Part shown: in pieces, positions 50,780 through 59,299 of the stretch
Position numbering within the stretch: position 1 is the stretch's first letter
Layout of the letters: every line of letters begins with the position of its first letter
Source: JACPUW01 sp049115495
GTDB lineage: Bacteria > Bacteroidota > Bacteroidia > CAILMK01 > JACPUW01
Direction of reading: 5' to 3'
DNA length: 64,000 nt
NCBI GenBank assembly: GCA_049115495.1
Contig: JAGDZV010000005.1
Span: 310,001-374,000, forward strand
Notes under the pieces: model-generated
Database searches by the model: none
Told to the model about the DNA's origin: nothing
Seen by the model: only the letters and a program-made list of their open reading frames with translations
Program-made: the position numbers and the translations under genes

Positions 50780-53236
50780 TTGCAAGAGAATGGCAATAAA
50801 CTTGCAGCCATCATTAAAAAAAGTGGATACCACTTGTTGAGAGCGCTATTAATTGCTTTTATAAGCCTATTTGCAGGTAATGCAAAAGCCCAAATAGTAT
50901 CGGTGGTTAGTGCCACAGATAAATCACCTGTAATTGGTGCTACCTTAAATTCAGATAATGAATCCTTTGCAGTAACTAATAGTAAAGGGCAGGCAAGCTT
51001 AAGTTCATTTAAAAATGCCTCAGAAATTGAAATTAGAAGCTTAGGATTTGAGGGGCGCATGCTTAGCTTTTCGGAAATTGATGATTTGGGTTTCGTTGTA
51101 GAATTACAGCCATCTAAACTAAGTTTAGATGAAGTTGTAATATCAGGAACACGTTGGCGCCAAACATCGGCCAATATTCCAGCCAAAATCGTTTCTATAT
51201 CAGCTGCCGAAGTTGCCATTTTGAACCCGCAAACTGCGGCAGACATGTTAGCCCTTTCGGGAAAAGTTTTTGTTCAAAAAAGTCAGCAAGGTGGTGGCAG
51301 TCCAATGATTCGTGGCTTTGCGGCTAACAGGTTGCTTTATGCGCTTGATGGAGTAAGAATAAATACAGCAATTTTTAGAGGCGGAAATATTCAAAATGTT
51401 ATAAATATTGACCCCTTTGCAACTGAAAAAACAGAAGTACTATTTGGTCCAGGTTCGGTTATATATGGTAGCGATGCCATTGGTGGCGTTATGAGTTTTC
51501 AGACCCTTAGACCGCAATTAAGCATTGATGATAAAGTCTTTATTACAGGGAAAGCAATAAGCCGGTATTCAAGCGCAAATAATGAAAAAACAGGCCATTT
51601 TGATGTAAGTGTTGGTTGGAAAAAAGTAGCCTTAGTAAGTAGCTTCAGCTTTTGGGACTATGATCATCTAAAGCAGGGCAAAAATGGCCCTAATGATTAT
51701 TTAAAATCATATTATGTAGATAGAGTAAATGGTGTTGATAAGATAATTGAGCAAAAAAACGAATTACTACAAATACCAACGGCCTATTCTCAGCTTAATA
51801 CTATGCAAAAAGTTAGGTTTAAACCCAACAATAAATGGGATGTAAATTATGGATTTCATTTTTCTCAAACATCAGCATATGGCCGATATGATAGACACAA
51901 CAGGACCAGAGATAATTTGCCAAGGTATGCTGAGTGGAATTATGGACCGCAAAAATGGTTGATGCATAATTTGTCAGCAAAGTACTTGGCAAACAACCTA
52001 ATTTTTGATGAAGTTGCAATGCGGGCGGCCATTCAAAACTTTGAAGAAAGCAGAATTGAAAGGGGGCTTAATTCAGATTTGCGAAACACCCAAATGGAGC
52101 AAGTAGTGGCGCTAAGTGTGAATTTAGATTTTGAAAAACATACCAATGAGAAAAACACCGCATTTTACGGTTTTGAGCTAGTTCAAAATACTGTTCAGTC
52201 AAATGGCGAAATAGAAAATTTAATCAACGGAGAGATTAATCCTGGCCCTTCAAGATACCCTAAAAGCAATTGGATATCTATGGCAGTTTACCTTAATGAT
52301 GAATATAAATTAAATAATAGACTCACGCTGCAGGCTGGTGCCAGATATAATCAATATACGCTGAATGCTCAATTTGATACTACTTTTTACCCCTTGCCGT
52401 TTACTTTAGCCAACTTAACCAAGGGAGCCCTTACGGGTAGTTTTGGTTTGGTTTACCGGCCAGATGATGTAACTGTTATAAAGGCTAATATTGGAACGGC
52501 ATTTAGAGCGCCAAATGTTGATGATATTGGAAAGGTATTTGATTCTGAACCAGGGGCGGTTACTGTTCCGAACCCCAACCTAAGCGCTGAATACGCTCAA
52601 AATATAGATTTGAGTTTGGCGAGAGTTTTTGGTAAAAAACTAAAAGTAGATGCTTCTTGCTATTACACAGTGCTAAATAATGCATTAGTTAGGAGAGATT
52701 ATCAGCTAAACGGAAAGGATAGCATATTATATTTTGGAGAATGGAGCAGGGTACAGGCGCTTCAAAATGCCGCAAGGGCCACTGTGTTTGGGTTACAATT
52801 GGGTTTAGAGCTAAAAATTTCGGAATACATTAATTTTTCTTCAGATCTAAATTTTCAAAAAGGAATTGAAGAACTTGATAATGGTGCTACGAGCCCTAGT
52901 AGGCATGCCGCTCCTTTTTTTGGTCAGAGCAGATTAGGTTATAAAAAAAATAAGTTTGGCCTACAAATAAGCACCTATTACCAAGGCACGCGAAGTTTTG
53001 AGCAATTAGCTTTTGATGAGCGAAGAAAAGATGAGATTTATGCCAAAGACGAAAATGGCAATAACTATGCTCCCGCTTGGTACATTTTAAATCTAAAAAC
53101 ACAATACACTTTAGGCAAAAGTTTAATGCTTAATGCCGGAGTAGAGAATATTACAAATCAACGGTATAGAGCCTACAGTTCTGGGGTTTCTGGAGCTGGT
53201 AGAAATTTAGTTGTTTCTATAACGGCTAGGTTTTAA
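50780..53236 (+). CDS. TonB-dependent outer-membrane receptor
   Basis: 818 residues in the longest frame. No in-frame ATG exists near the N-terminus: TTG occurs at 50780, 50834 and 50837, and a TAACTTTTG promoter-like element (50774-50782) overlaps the first, so the true start may be later. A signal peptide (LLIAFISLFAGNAKA) is followed by a CarboxypepD_reg-like domain (VVSATDKSPVIGATLNSDNE), the plug (MIRGFAANRLLYALDGVRI, FGPGSVIYGSDAIGGVMSF) and a 22-strand barrel ending NLVVSITARF. The plug sequence is closest to receptors for haem, haemoglobin or transferrin-type ligands; the ligand is not certain. TonB energises import. A small cytochrome lipoprotein follows 80 bases downstream. Confidence 0.9.
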   Translation: MQENGNKLAAIIKKSGYHLLRALLIAFISLFAGNAKAQIVSVVSATDKSPVIGATLNSDNESFAVTNSKGQASLSSFKNASEIEIRSLGFEGRMLSFSEIDDLGFVVELQPSKLSLDEVVISGTRWRQTSANIPAKIVSISAAEVAILNPQTAADMLALSGKVFVQKSQQGGGSPMIRGFAANRLLYALDGVRINTAIFRGGNIQNVINIDPFATEKTEVLFGPGSVIYGSDAIGGVMSFQTLRPQLSIDDKVFITGKAISRYSSANNEKTGHFDVSVGWKKVALVSSFSFWDYDHLKQGKNGPNDYLKSYYVDRVNGVDKIIEQKNELLQIPTAYSQLNTMQKVRFKPNNKWDVNYGFHFSQTSAYGRYDRHNRTRDNLPRYAEWNYGPQKWLMHNLSAKYLANNLIFDEVAMRAAIQNFEESRIERGLNSDLRNTQMEQVVALSVNLDFEKHTNEKNTAFYGFELVQNTVQSNGEIENLINGEINPGPSRYPKSNWISMAVYLNDEYKLNNRLTLQAGARYNQYTLNAQFDTTFYPLPFTLANLTKGALTGSFGLVYRPDDVTVIKANIGTAFRAPNVDDIGKVFDSEPGAVTVPNPNLSAEYAQNIDLSLARVFGKKLKVDASCYYTVLNNALVRRDYQLNGKDSILYFGEWSRVQALQNAARATVFGLQLGLELKISEYINFSSDLNFQKGIEELDNGATSPSRHAAPFFGQSRLGYKKNKFGLQISTYYQGTRSFEQLAFDERRKDEIYAKDENGNNYAPAWYILNLKTQYTLGKSLMLNAGVENITNQRYRAYSSGVSGAGRNLVVSITARF

Positions 53237-53316
53237 ATTGATAAAAATCATTAACCAGGCTGTAAATGCAAGGGTTATGATTTAATATAGCTGTTAGAAA
53301 CCAATAATCATTCTAA

Positions 53317-53661
53317 ATGAAAATTCAATCTAAAGTTTTAGTTGCCGCATTATTTTCATCAATGCTTTGTTTAAGTGCAGTAATTAGCAGTTGTAGTACT
53401 GATGAACCTGAAGAAACAAATATTACATACGCTGAAAACATTGAGAGTATTTTTTCTTCAAACTGTGCCGGTTGCCATGAATCTGGTAATAATTATGCAC
53501 CTGTATTTTCAGGGTATGCTGAAGTTAAAGATAGGACTGAAAACGGAGCTCTTTTAGATCGTATTCAATCTGATACTAATCCGATGCCACCAGCAGGTAA
53601 AATGTCAGCAGAAAACATTCAGGCCTTTATTGATTGGGCTAACGATGGCTACCTAGAATAA
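53317..53661 (+). CDS. Small c-type cytochrome lipoprotein
   Basis: 114 residues. Signal peptide with a lipobox ISSC (Cys26), so membrane-anchored. Haem-binding motif CAGCH near residue 50 and the sixth-ligand region NPMPPAGKMS with Met; AFIDWANDGYLE is the usual C-terminal helix of single-haem cytochromes of this type. It probably carries electrons in the periplasm. Gene order after a TonB receptor suggests a link to iron or haem, but this is inference. The 3' end overlaps the converging gene by nine bases. Confidence 0.9.
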   Translation: MKIQSKVLVAALFSSMLCLSAVISSCSTDEPEETNITYAENIESIFSSNCAGCHESGNNYAPVFSGYAEVKDRTENGALLDRIQSDTNPMPPAGKMSAENIQAFIDWANDGYLE

Positions 53662-54186
53662 GGTAGCTTGTTTATATTGTGAGTTTGACTCTAGTTCGAG
53701 CAGTTTTTTCTTGGCCAAAACACCACCAGCGTATCCTACCATTTCTCTATTGCTACCAATAATTCTGTGGCAAGGTATAATAATTGAAATGGTATTTGCG
53801 CCATTGGCCGAAGCAACAGCTCTTATGGCTTTTTCGTTGCCAAGTTCTCTTGATAAAGTAAGGTAAGATTTGGTTTGTCCATAAGGAATCTTCAATAGCG
53901 CATTCCAAACTGCTTTTTGAAAATCTGTACCAACCATTAATAATGGGATATCAAACGTTTGCAGCTTTTCTGTAAAGTAATCTGATAATTGCTCCTTCAA
54001 GTTTTCTAATAAAGGCGTAGATTTTTCTTCATAAGTTGATTGAAGGCCCAGTGCAATCTTTTTATCAAGTGTTGCGCGCATTTTTCTATACTTCCAGTCA
54101 AGTAAACAAAGAGAGCCCTGAAAGTCTCCGGCTAAAAGCTCACCATATGGCGTTTTTAGTGTTTGAGTATAGATTTTTTGAATCAT
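53653..54186 (-). CDS. ogt: Methylated-DNA-[protein]-cysteine S-methyltransferase
   Basis: 177 residues from the ATG at 54186, which overlaps the upstream stop by four bases (ATGA); a start six codons earlier would lie deeper in the upstream gene. The active-site motif is IIPCHRIIG with Cys near residue 140; FQKAVWNALLKIPYGQTKSY is the DNA-binding helix-turn-helix and VGYAGGVLAKKKLLELE the C-terminal signature. It removes alkyl groups from O6-methylguanine in a suicidal reaction. Naming ogt versus other paralogues is by length and lack of an Ada domain. Confidence 0.93.
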   Translation of the reverse strand: MIQKIYTQTLKTPYGELLAGDFQGSLCLLDWKYRKMRATLDKKIALGLQSTYEEKSTPLLENLKEQLSDYFTEKLQTFDIPLLMVGTDFQKAVWNALLKIPYGQTKSYLTLSRELGNEKAIRAVASANGANTISIIIPCHRIIGSNREMVGYAGGVLAKKKLLELESNSQYKQATLF

Positions 54187-55310
54187 TTCATGTCTGCCCA
54201 CCATTCTTCAGTAGGGTAGTCTTTGCCAAGTTCAAACCTTTCGCCAATGTATGGATGCACCATATCAGTTCCTAATCTATCATTCTCTGATTTAAACCTA
54301 ATAATTGGGTCGGTCCAGGTATGTATGCTTAGCTCAAAGCCACCCCAATGAATTGGCATTAGCAGTTTTCCCTTAACATCTATACCGGCCTGAACACTTT
54401 GCTCGGGTAGCATGTGTATGGCTTCCCATGCCTTATTGTATTGGCCGCATTCCAACATAGCAAGGTCAAATGGGCCGTGCTTATCACCTATTTCTTTAAA
54501 ATGCGGACCATAACCCCCATCTCCGCTAAAATATAAGTTCTGGTATTTTCCTTTAACTACCCAGCTTGCCCATTGTGTTGCGTTTCTATCGGTAAGTGCC
54601 CTGCCAGAAAAATGACGTGCCGGGCATGCAATAATCTCAATACTATCAAGCATAGCGTTTTGCCACCAATCAAGCTCCGTGATTTTTGATTCATCAACTC
54701 CCCAATGTTTTAAATGAGAGCCTACTCCCAGCGCTGTATAAAAATGCTTGGTTTCATCTTTTAACTTTACAATGGTTGGGTAATCTAAATGATCATAATG
54801 ATCGTGAGAAAGTATAATAGCATCAATATTGGTTAGTTCTTCAATAGGAATAGGTTTTTCGTAAGGAAACCTTGGTGTGGCAAATGAAACGGGCGAAGAT
54901 GATTCGCCGAGCATAGGGTCAATAAGAATTCTTTTGCCTTCGATTTCAAAAAAGAATGCAGAGTGGCCATACCAAGTCACAAAGCAAAGACTATCTACCG
55001 CCGGCACATTGTTTTCTCCAAATTTTACGGGCATTGGGTCTTCAGGAGTACCCCCTTCGCCAAAAATGAAATCGGGCATTGTACTCATCATTTCACTAAA
55101 AGTGCCCATTTGGGTTTCAATTAAGTTTATGAATTCACCTTCTCCATAGTTGGGCGATTTACTAATTCTTTCAAGGTGGGCCCCTTCAGGCGCTTTGCCC
55201 ATTTGCGGTTGTGTATTTACAAAAATGGCAACAGCTATTATAAATAGCACAACTAGAGCTCCTAAGCCTAGAAATAATCGTTTTATAAATTTGAAAATTT
55301 TCTTTTTCAT
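54183..55310 (-). CDS. Membrane-anchored metallo-beta-lactamase-fold hydrolase
   Basis: 375 residues. An uncleaved signal-anchor (FLGLGALVVLFIIAVAIFV) near residues 12-32 precedes a UlaG/NAPE-PLD-like MBL domain: TWYGHSAFFFEIEGKRILID, the metal motif HDHYDHLD, ARHFSGRALTDRN, LYFSGDGGYG and MPIHWGGFELSIHTWTDP. Members hydrolyse lactones or phosphodiesters; the substrate here is unknown. It shares this layout with the gene at 56467-57501, which lacks the membrane anchor. Its stop overlaps the start of the DNA repair methyltransferase gene. Confidence 0.9.
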   Translation of the reverse strand: MKKKIFKFIKRLFLGLGALVVLFIIAVAIFVNTQPQMGKAPEGAHLERISKSPNYGEGEFINLIETQMGTFSEMMSTMPDFIFGEGGTPEDPMPVKFGENNVPAVDSLCFVTWYGHSAFFFEIEGKRILIDPMLGESSSPVSFATPRFPYEKPIPIEELTNIDAIILSHDHYDHLDYPTIVKLKDETKHFYTALGVGSHLKHWGVDESKITELDWWQNAMLDSIEIIACPARHFSGRALTDRNATQWASWVVKGKYQNLYFSGDGGYGPHFKEIGDKHGPFDLAMLECGQYNKAWEAIHMLPEQSVQAGIDVKGKLLMPIHWGGFELSIHTWTDPIIRFKSENDRLGTDMVHPYIGERFELGKDYPTEEWWADMK

Positions 55311-55422
55311 TTATTATAGTTTATCTTTTTAAAAGTAATTTTTTATTTAAGCAATAAGCCAAACTGCTTTAATCGTAAATAAAGTAGGAATATGTTAAGA
55401 TATTGGACCAAATTTGATTTTC

Positions 55423-56460
55423 CTACATCAAAATATCTTTCTTAGAGTCAATTGGTTCAGGTAAATCAGTTTCTCCAAGCATTTCTCGCATGTCAATTTC
55501 TATTGTTCGGCATAAAGAGAGCATTGGTATATCATTGGCCATGCCCTGAAAAGGGTTTTCAGAATAGTCGGCTACTATTTCCATCATTACATATACCCAA
55601 CCAATAAGCGCTGTAATAGGAACTGACAAATAGTTGCCATAATTCCCAACATCGCGCAAAGCAGGAATCATACTAAAATGAAGCATGAATATAAAAATGC
55701 CAATAAAGTATCTGCTCATATTGGCATACTGCCTAGGAAATGGAAATTTCTTTATTCGCTCACATTTTCCTTGTTGGGTATAAAAATCAACCAGCATCTT
55801 TTCCATTTCAATATGTCGGAAGTCATCAATGAGATTTTTTTCTTTAAGCCTAGCTAATTGGCGTGATTGTTCATTGATAATTTGAGTAGCTGTATTTTTA
55901 TGAGCAAGGAGTCTTTCATGTTCATTATCAGGTAAAAGGTCGTCAAGTTTAACTTGGGTTATCTCATCTTCTACAAGACCAATTCCATAACTTTTTTGAA
56001 ACTTATTTGCTGTAATTCTATAAAAGAAGCTTTGGTTTATGTGCTCCCATGGAGCGGGTACAAGTAGTTGTGCTCTAAGGGTATAAAGCCAGGCAATATG
56101 TCTATAAATTAGAGTTTTCTTAATCGTTCTAATTTCAGCATCGTCAACGGGATTGTCTTGGCGTTCTAAATTGCTTACAAAACCATCAACCATCATACCC
56201 CAGCTACGGCTGCTATTTACTATGGCTCCCCATATTTTTCGGGCTTCCCACATTCTATCGTAGGCCTGGTTGTTTTTGAAACCAACATAAAAGGCCACAG
56301 CAGTACCAATAACCGATACAGGCAACCATGGAATTTCAAATTGAACCGTTCCGGTATCATACCAATAGGCCACCAAAGCCGCACACAATACCAACCAAAT
56401 AATATGGTACCATGTAAAACCTAATAAACGCCTAAAACTTATATCCTTTGAAACTATCAT
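55423..56460 (-). CDS. Bestrophin-family membrane channel
   Basis: 345 residues. The N-terminus (SFRRLLGFTWYHIIWL) and the strongly conserved YVGFKNNQAYDRMWEARKIWG identify the bestrophin/UPF0187 family; a second conserved block is ITALIGWVYVMMEIVADYSENPF. Four membrane helices are expected. Family members are pentameric chloride or cation channels in the inner membrane. It begins 6 bases after the MBL-fold gene at 56467, on the same strand, and is followed by the second MBL-fold gene, so the three are probably an operon. Confidence 0.92.
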   Translation of the reverse strand: MIVSKDISFRRLLGFTWYHIIWLVLCAALVAYWYDTGTVQFEIPWLPVSVIGTAVAFYVGFKNNQAYDRMWEARKIWGAIVNSSRSWGMMVDGFVSNLERQDNPVDDAEIRTIKKTLIYRHIAWLYTLRAQLLVPAPWEHINQSFFYRITANKFQKSYGIGLVEDEITQVKLDDLLPDNEHERLLAHKNTATQIINEQSRQLARLKEKNLIDDFRHIEMEKMLVDFYTQQGKCERIKKFPFPRQYANMSRYFIGIFIFMLHFSMIPALRDVGNYGNYLSVPITALIGWVYVMMEIVADYSENPFQGMANDIPMLSLCRTIEIDMREMLGETDLPEPIDSKKDILM

Positions 56461-56466
56461 GTTGTA

Positions 56467-57501
56467 CTACTGCCACCAAAGCTTTTCGCAATTATCTTCT
56501 AAGGTATAAACCTTACCTAATTCCGGATATACGGTGCTTAAGCCTTCAGAATTAGCAGCCTTTACAAACCTATCGGCGGGGTCGGTCCAGGTGTGTTGCG
56601 CCAAAGAAAATCCACCCCAATGTACCGGAGTTGCTTTTTTAACTTTAGCATCGTTTGCAGCTTTTACGCTCTCTTCAGGAAACATATGTATCAGATGCCA
56701 ATTTTCATTGTATTGGCCGCATTCCATAAAGGCAAAGTCAAAGGGTCCTAACTTTCTACCAACGTCTTTAAAATGACGTCCGTAACCGCCATCACCGCTA
56801 AACCAAATATTGGCATCTTTGCTTCTAAGGGCCCAGCCACCCCAAAGTGATTTTGCTCTGTCTTTTAAACCTCTACCGCTAAAATGCCTTGTAGGCGTAA
56901 AAGTGATTGAAATACCTTCAAATTGATCAAAATCCCACCAGTCGAATTCTTTGATCTTGCTTTCATCAGCACCCCAAAAACTTAGGTGTCGTTTGCAACC
57001 AATGGCCACATAAAACTGCTTTACCTTAGGTATAAGCTTTTCCATACTGGCTAGGTCAAGGTGGTCGTAATGGTCATGAGTTTGAAGTACCAAATCAATT
57101 TCAGGCCACTCATCAATAATATCAAGGGTATTTTCTGAGTACCTTTTAACAGCCATTGGCGATATAGGTGCCGCGTTTGGCCCCATCATTGGGTCAATTA
57201 AAATGGTTTTGCCATTCATTCTAATAAGTAAGGCAGAGTGTCCGTACCACACATATTTAAAAGGTACATCATCGGCCATAAAAGCTTCTTTATCAAACTT
57301 GGCCATGGCCAAAGGCTTTTTAGGCTCACGGTCTTTTTTATCAATAAACTGCTTGTAAAGCAATTTAGGCATTGACCATATGTTAATATTCATACTGGTT
57401 TCTTCCAGGTTTTCAAAATGGCCATTTTGCCATTGCGGCGACTTTGAATAGTTATCTTCTAGCTCTGCTGTTGGCTTTCCGCCGAATTGCTTCTTTTTCA
57501 A
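56467..57501 (-). CDS. Metallo-beta-lactamase-fold hydrolase, soluble paralogue
   Basis: 344 residues, TTG start at 57501 (no ATG until near residue 37). No signal peptide. The MBL core closely follows that of the gene at 54183-55310: VWYGHSALLIRMNGKTILID, HDHYDHLDLASME, TRHFSGRGLKDRAK, WFSGDGGYGRHFKD and PVHWGGFSLAQHTWTDP. The same hydrolase type (UlaG/NAPE-PLD-like) is expected, acting in the cytoplasm rather than outside. It leads the probable operon with the bestrophin gene. Confidence 0.88.
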   Translation of the reverse strand: MKKKQFGGKPTAELEDNYSKSPQWQNGHFENLEETSMNINIWSMPKLLYKQFIDKKDREPKKPLAMAKFDKEAFMADDVPFKYVWYGHSALLIRMNGKTILIDPMMGPNAAPISPMAVKRYSENTLDIIDEWPEIDLVLQTHDHYDHLDLASMEKLIPKVKQFYVAIGCKRHLSFWGADESKIKEFDWWDFDQFEGISITFTPTRHFSGRGLKDRAKSLWGGWALRSKDANIWFSGDGGYGRHFKDVGRKLGPFDFAFMECGQYNENWHLIHMFPEESVKAANDAKVKKATPVHWGGFSLAQHTWTDPADRFVKAANSEGLSTVYPELGKVYTLEDNCEKLWWQ

Positions 57502-57563
57502 GAGGTAATAATTTGATATTTTACAAATATGAACTTATTTGACGATTGAAGGTGGCTAAATGC

Positions 57564-58238
57564 TTAGCCTTCTTTTGTAGCCAGAGAATTAATCTGGGGG
57601 TTTTCCAAATGAACCTTGTCAAACTCTTTGTATATAGAATTTATCATGGCCTTTCCAATTCTCGTAGTATCGGTAATGTTTTTCCCAAAAAGTAGTTTTA
57701 GAATTGGCCAAATGGGTTTAAATATTACCAAAAAGAACTGATATAAAGGCGTTTTGGACTTAATTCCCCTTAAGGGTTGAATGGCTCCAGGTCTAAACAT
57801 TAGTGCCTTTTTGAAGCCCATTTTTATAATATCATTTTCAGTTTTTCCTTTTACTCTTGCCCACATTGATTTGCCTTTCTCAGTACTATCGGTGCCCGTA
57901 CCGCTTACATAGTTAAATATCATTTGAGAATTGGCATTATAACAAGCATGGGCCAATGCCATTGAAAAGTCATAAGTAAACTTGGTGTACTGCTCTTCGC
58001 TCATGCCGGCACTGCTAACCCCCATACAATGAAAACAAGCATCAAAACCATTAAATTGGTTTTCTAACGAAGAAAAGTTGCTAAAATCTTTATGTAATAC
58101 CTCCTTAAGTTTTGAGTGTTCAATCCCTAAAGTATTACGGTTAACTGCAAGCACTTCTGTTATTCTTGGGTCATCTAAACATTCTAATAGTACACCCTTT
58201 CCTACCATACCTGTTGAACCTGTTACAATTACCTTCAT
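57564..58238 (-). CDS. NAD(P)-binding Rossmann-fold epimerase/reductase-like protein
   Basis: 224 residues. Nucleotide-binding loop VTGSTGMVGKGVLLECLDD, then the typical ACFHCMGVSSAGMSEEQYTK and LMFRPGAIQPLRGIKS regions of the HTATIP2/TIP30-like atypical short-chain reductases. Catalytic Tyr/Lys pair not obvious. Soluble. It belongs to a run of three oxidoreductase genes on the minus strand (57564-60355) downstream of an AraC regulator, though gaps and a terminator separate them. Confidence 0.85.
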   Translation of the reverse strand: MKVIVTGSTGMVGKGVLLECLDDPRITEVLAVNRNTLGIEHSKLKEVLHKDFSNFSSLENQFNGFDACFHCMGVSSAGMSEEQYTKFTYDFSMALAHACYNANSQMIFNYVSGTGTDSTEKGKSMWARVKGKTENDIIKMGFKKALMFRPGAIQPLRGIKSKTPLYQFFLVIFKPIWPILKLLFGKNITDTTRIGKAMINSIYKEFDKVHLENPQINSLATKEG

Positions 58239-58324
58239 TGCTGTTGTCTATATTTAATTAATGAGATTAAGAATAACCCCCAACCGCCATAGGAGGAGGT
58301 AAGGGATTAATGAATTTATAAGAA

Positions 58325-59146
58325 CTAATCAAGCTTCATGTTGCTTCTCATCATGCCCATAAAATCGGCGTCGTTCATCGCTTTTCGGGCCGTTAATAAT
58401 TGCTCGGCATCTTTTCCTGCTCGGTACCTTAGGGTATCAGTGCCATCAGTAGCGGCACCATAGATTACATCTGCCACCGATTCCGGTGTACTCCTTTCTA
58501 AGCTGTCGTTTCCTTGAAAAGCAGCTTGTACCGCACCTACTATATTATTGTATTCGGTAAGTTCTGGGTTATGCTGAAAATCCATTGAGCGTCCACCAAA
58601 ATCAGTAGAAACGCCACCTGGTTCTATCAATTTAACTTTTACACCAATTTCTTTCATCTCATAGCTTAATGATTCGCTAAACCCTTCAACAGCAAATTTG
58701 GTTGAGTGGTAAAGTGAAATGAGAGGAAATGTCATTTTGCCGCCAACCGAAGAAATATTAATGAACATACCACTTTTGTTTGCTCTAAAATGTGGTATCA
58801 ACGCTCGTGTTACATCGAATAAGCCAAACACATTTACGTCAAATTGTCTTTGTACATTTTCTCTGGGTGCCGATTCAAAAGTTCCCATAAGGCCATAGCC
58901 GGCGTTGTTTAATACAACATCAATCTTCCCAAATTTTGCTATTCCATCAGTAACCGCATTGGTTATAGAATCGTGGTCTTGTACATCTAATCTGGTTAAA
59001 AGTACATTGTCTAATTTACCTAATTCTTCTTCATTTTCTGGAGATCTCATGGTGGCAATTACATTCCAGCCTTCGTTTTGAAATTTAATGGCCGCCGCTC
59101 TACCAATTCCGGTACTTGACCCGGTTATTAAAACTGTTTTTGACAT
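58325..59146 (-). CDS. Short-chain dehydrogenase/reductase
   Basis: 273 residues from the ATG at 59146; the longer frame from a TTG at 59173 is unlikely because a promoter element covers it. Classical SDR: cofactor motif TGSSTGIGRA, NNAGYG, the Ser in INISSVGGK, and the catalytic YHSTKFAVEGFSESL (Tyr-x3-Lys). The C-terminal IEPGGVSTDFGGRS is usual. Substrate unknown. It has its own promoter and lies downstream of a terminator that closes the preceding gene. Confidence 0.92.
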   Translation of the reverse strand: MSKTVLITGSSTGIGRAAAIKFQNEGWNVIATMRSPENEEELGKLDNVLLTRLDVQDHDSITNAVTDGIAKFGKIDVVLNNAGYGLMGTFESAPRENVQRQFDVNVFGLFDVTRALIPHFRANKSGMFINISSVGGKMTFPLISLYHSTKFAVEGFSESLSYEMKEIGVKVKLIEPGGVSTDFGGRSMDFQHNPELTEYNNIVGAVQAAFQGNDSLERSTPESVADVIYGAATDGTDTLRYRAGKDAEQLLTARKAMNDADFMGMMRSNMKLD

Positions 59147-59170
59147 TTCTTTATTTGTTTTTTGATGATT

Positions 59171-59178
59171 CAAATCTA
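59171..59178 (-). promoter_or_regulatory. -7 element of the short-chain dehydrogenase gene
   Basis: On the minus strand TAGATTTG, an exact match to TAnnTTTG, 24 bases before the ATG at 59146. Upstream at the right distance only TGTG (19 bases away) approximates TTTG. Confidence 0.4.
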
Positions 59179-59248
59179 GCCTTAACTATTTGTGGCACAT
59201 AAGCCATATTACTGTTGTGATGAGCCAAAATACTTTAAGGTATAAAAC

Positions 59249-59280
59249 AACAATGCCCTTCTAAACAGAAGGGCATTGTT
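59249..59280 (-). terminator. Intrinsic terminator after the reductase gene at 59300
   Basis: Perfect 14-base arms AACAATGCCCTTCT / AGAAGGGCATTGTT with a four-base loop, followed on the minus strand by GTTTTATA. It starts 20 bases after the stop codon of the gene at 59300-60355 and separates it from the next gene. Confidence 0.85.
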
Positions 59281-59299
59281 ATAATTATTGTTGTGATCT

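Noticed and set aside
50773..51246. 157-codon minus-strand frame opposite the TonB receptor N-terminus
   Set aside because: It is antisense to the signal peptide and plug of the receptor and has no recognisable product.
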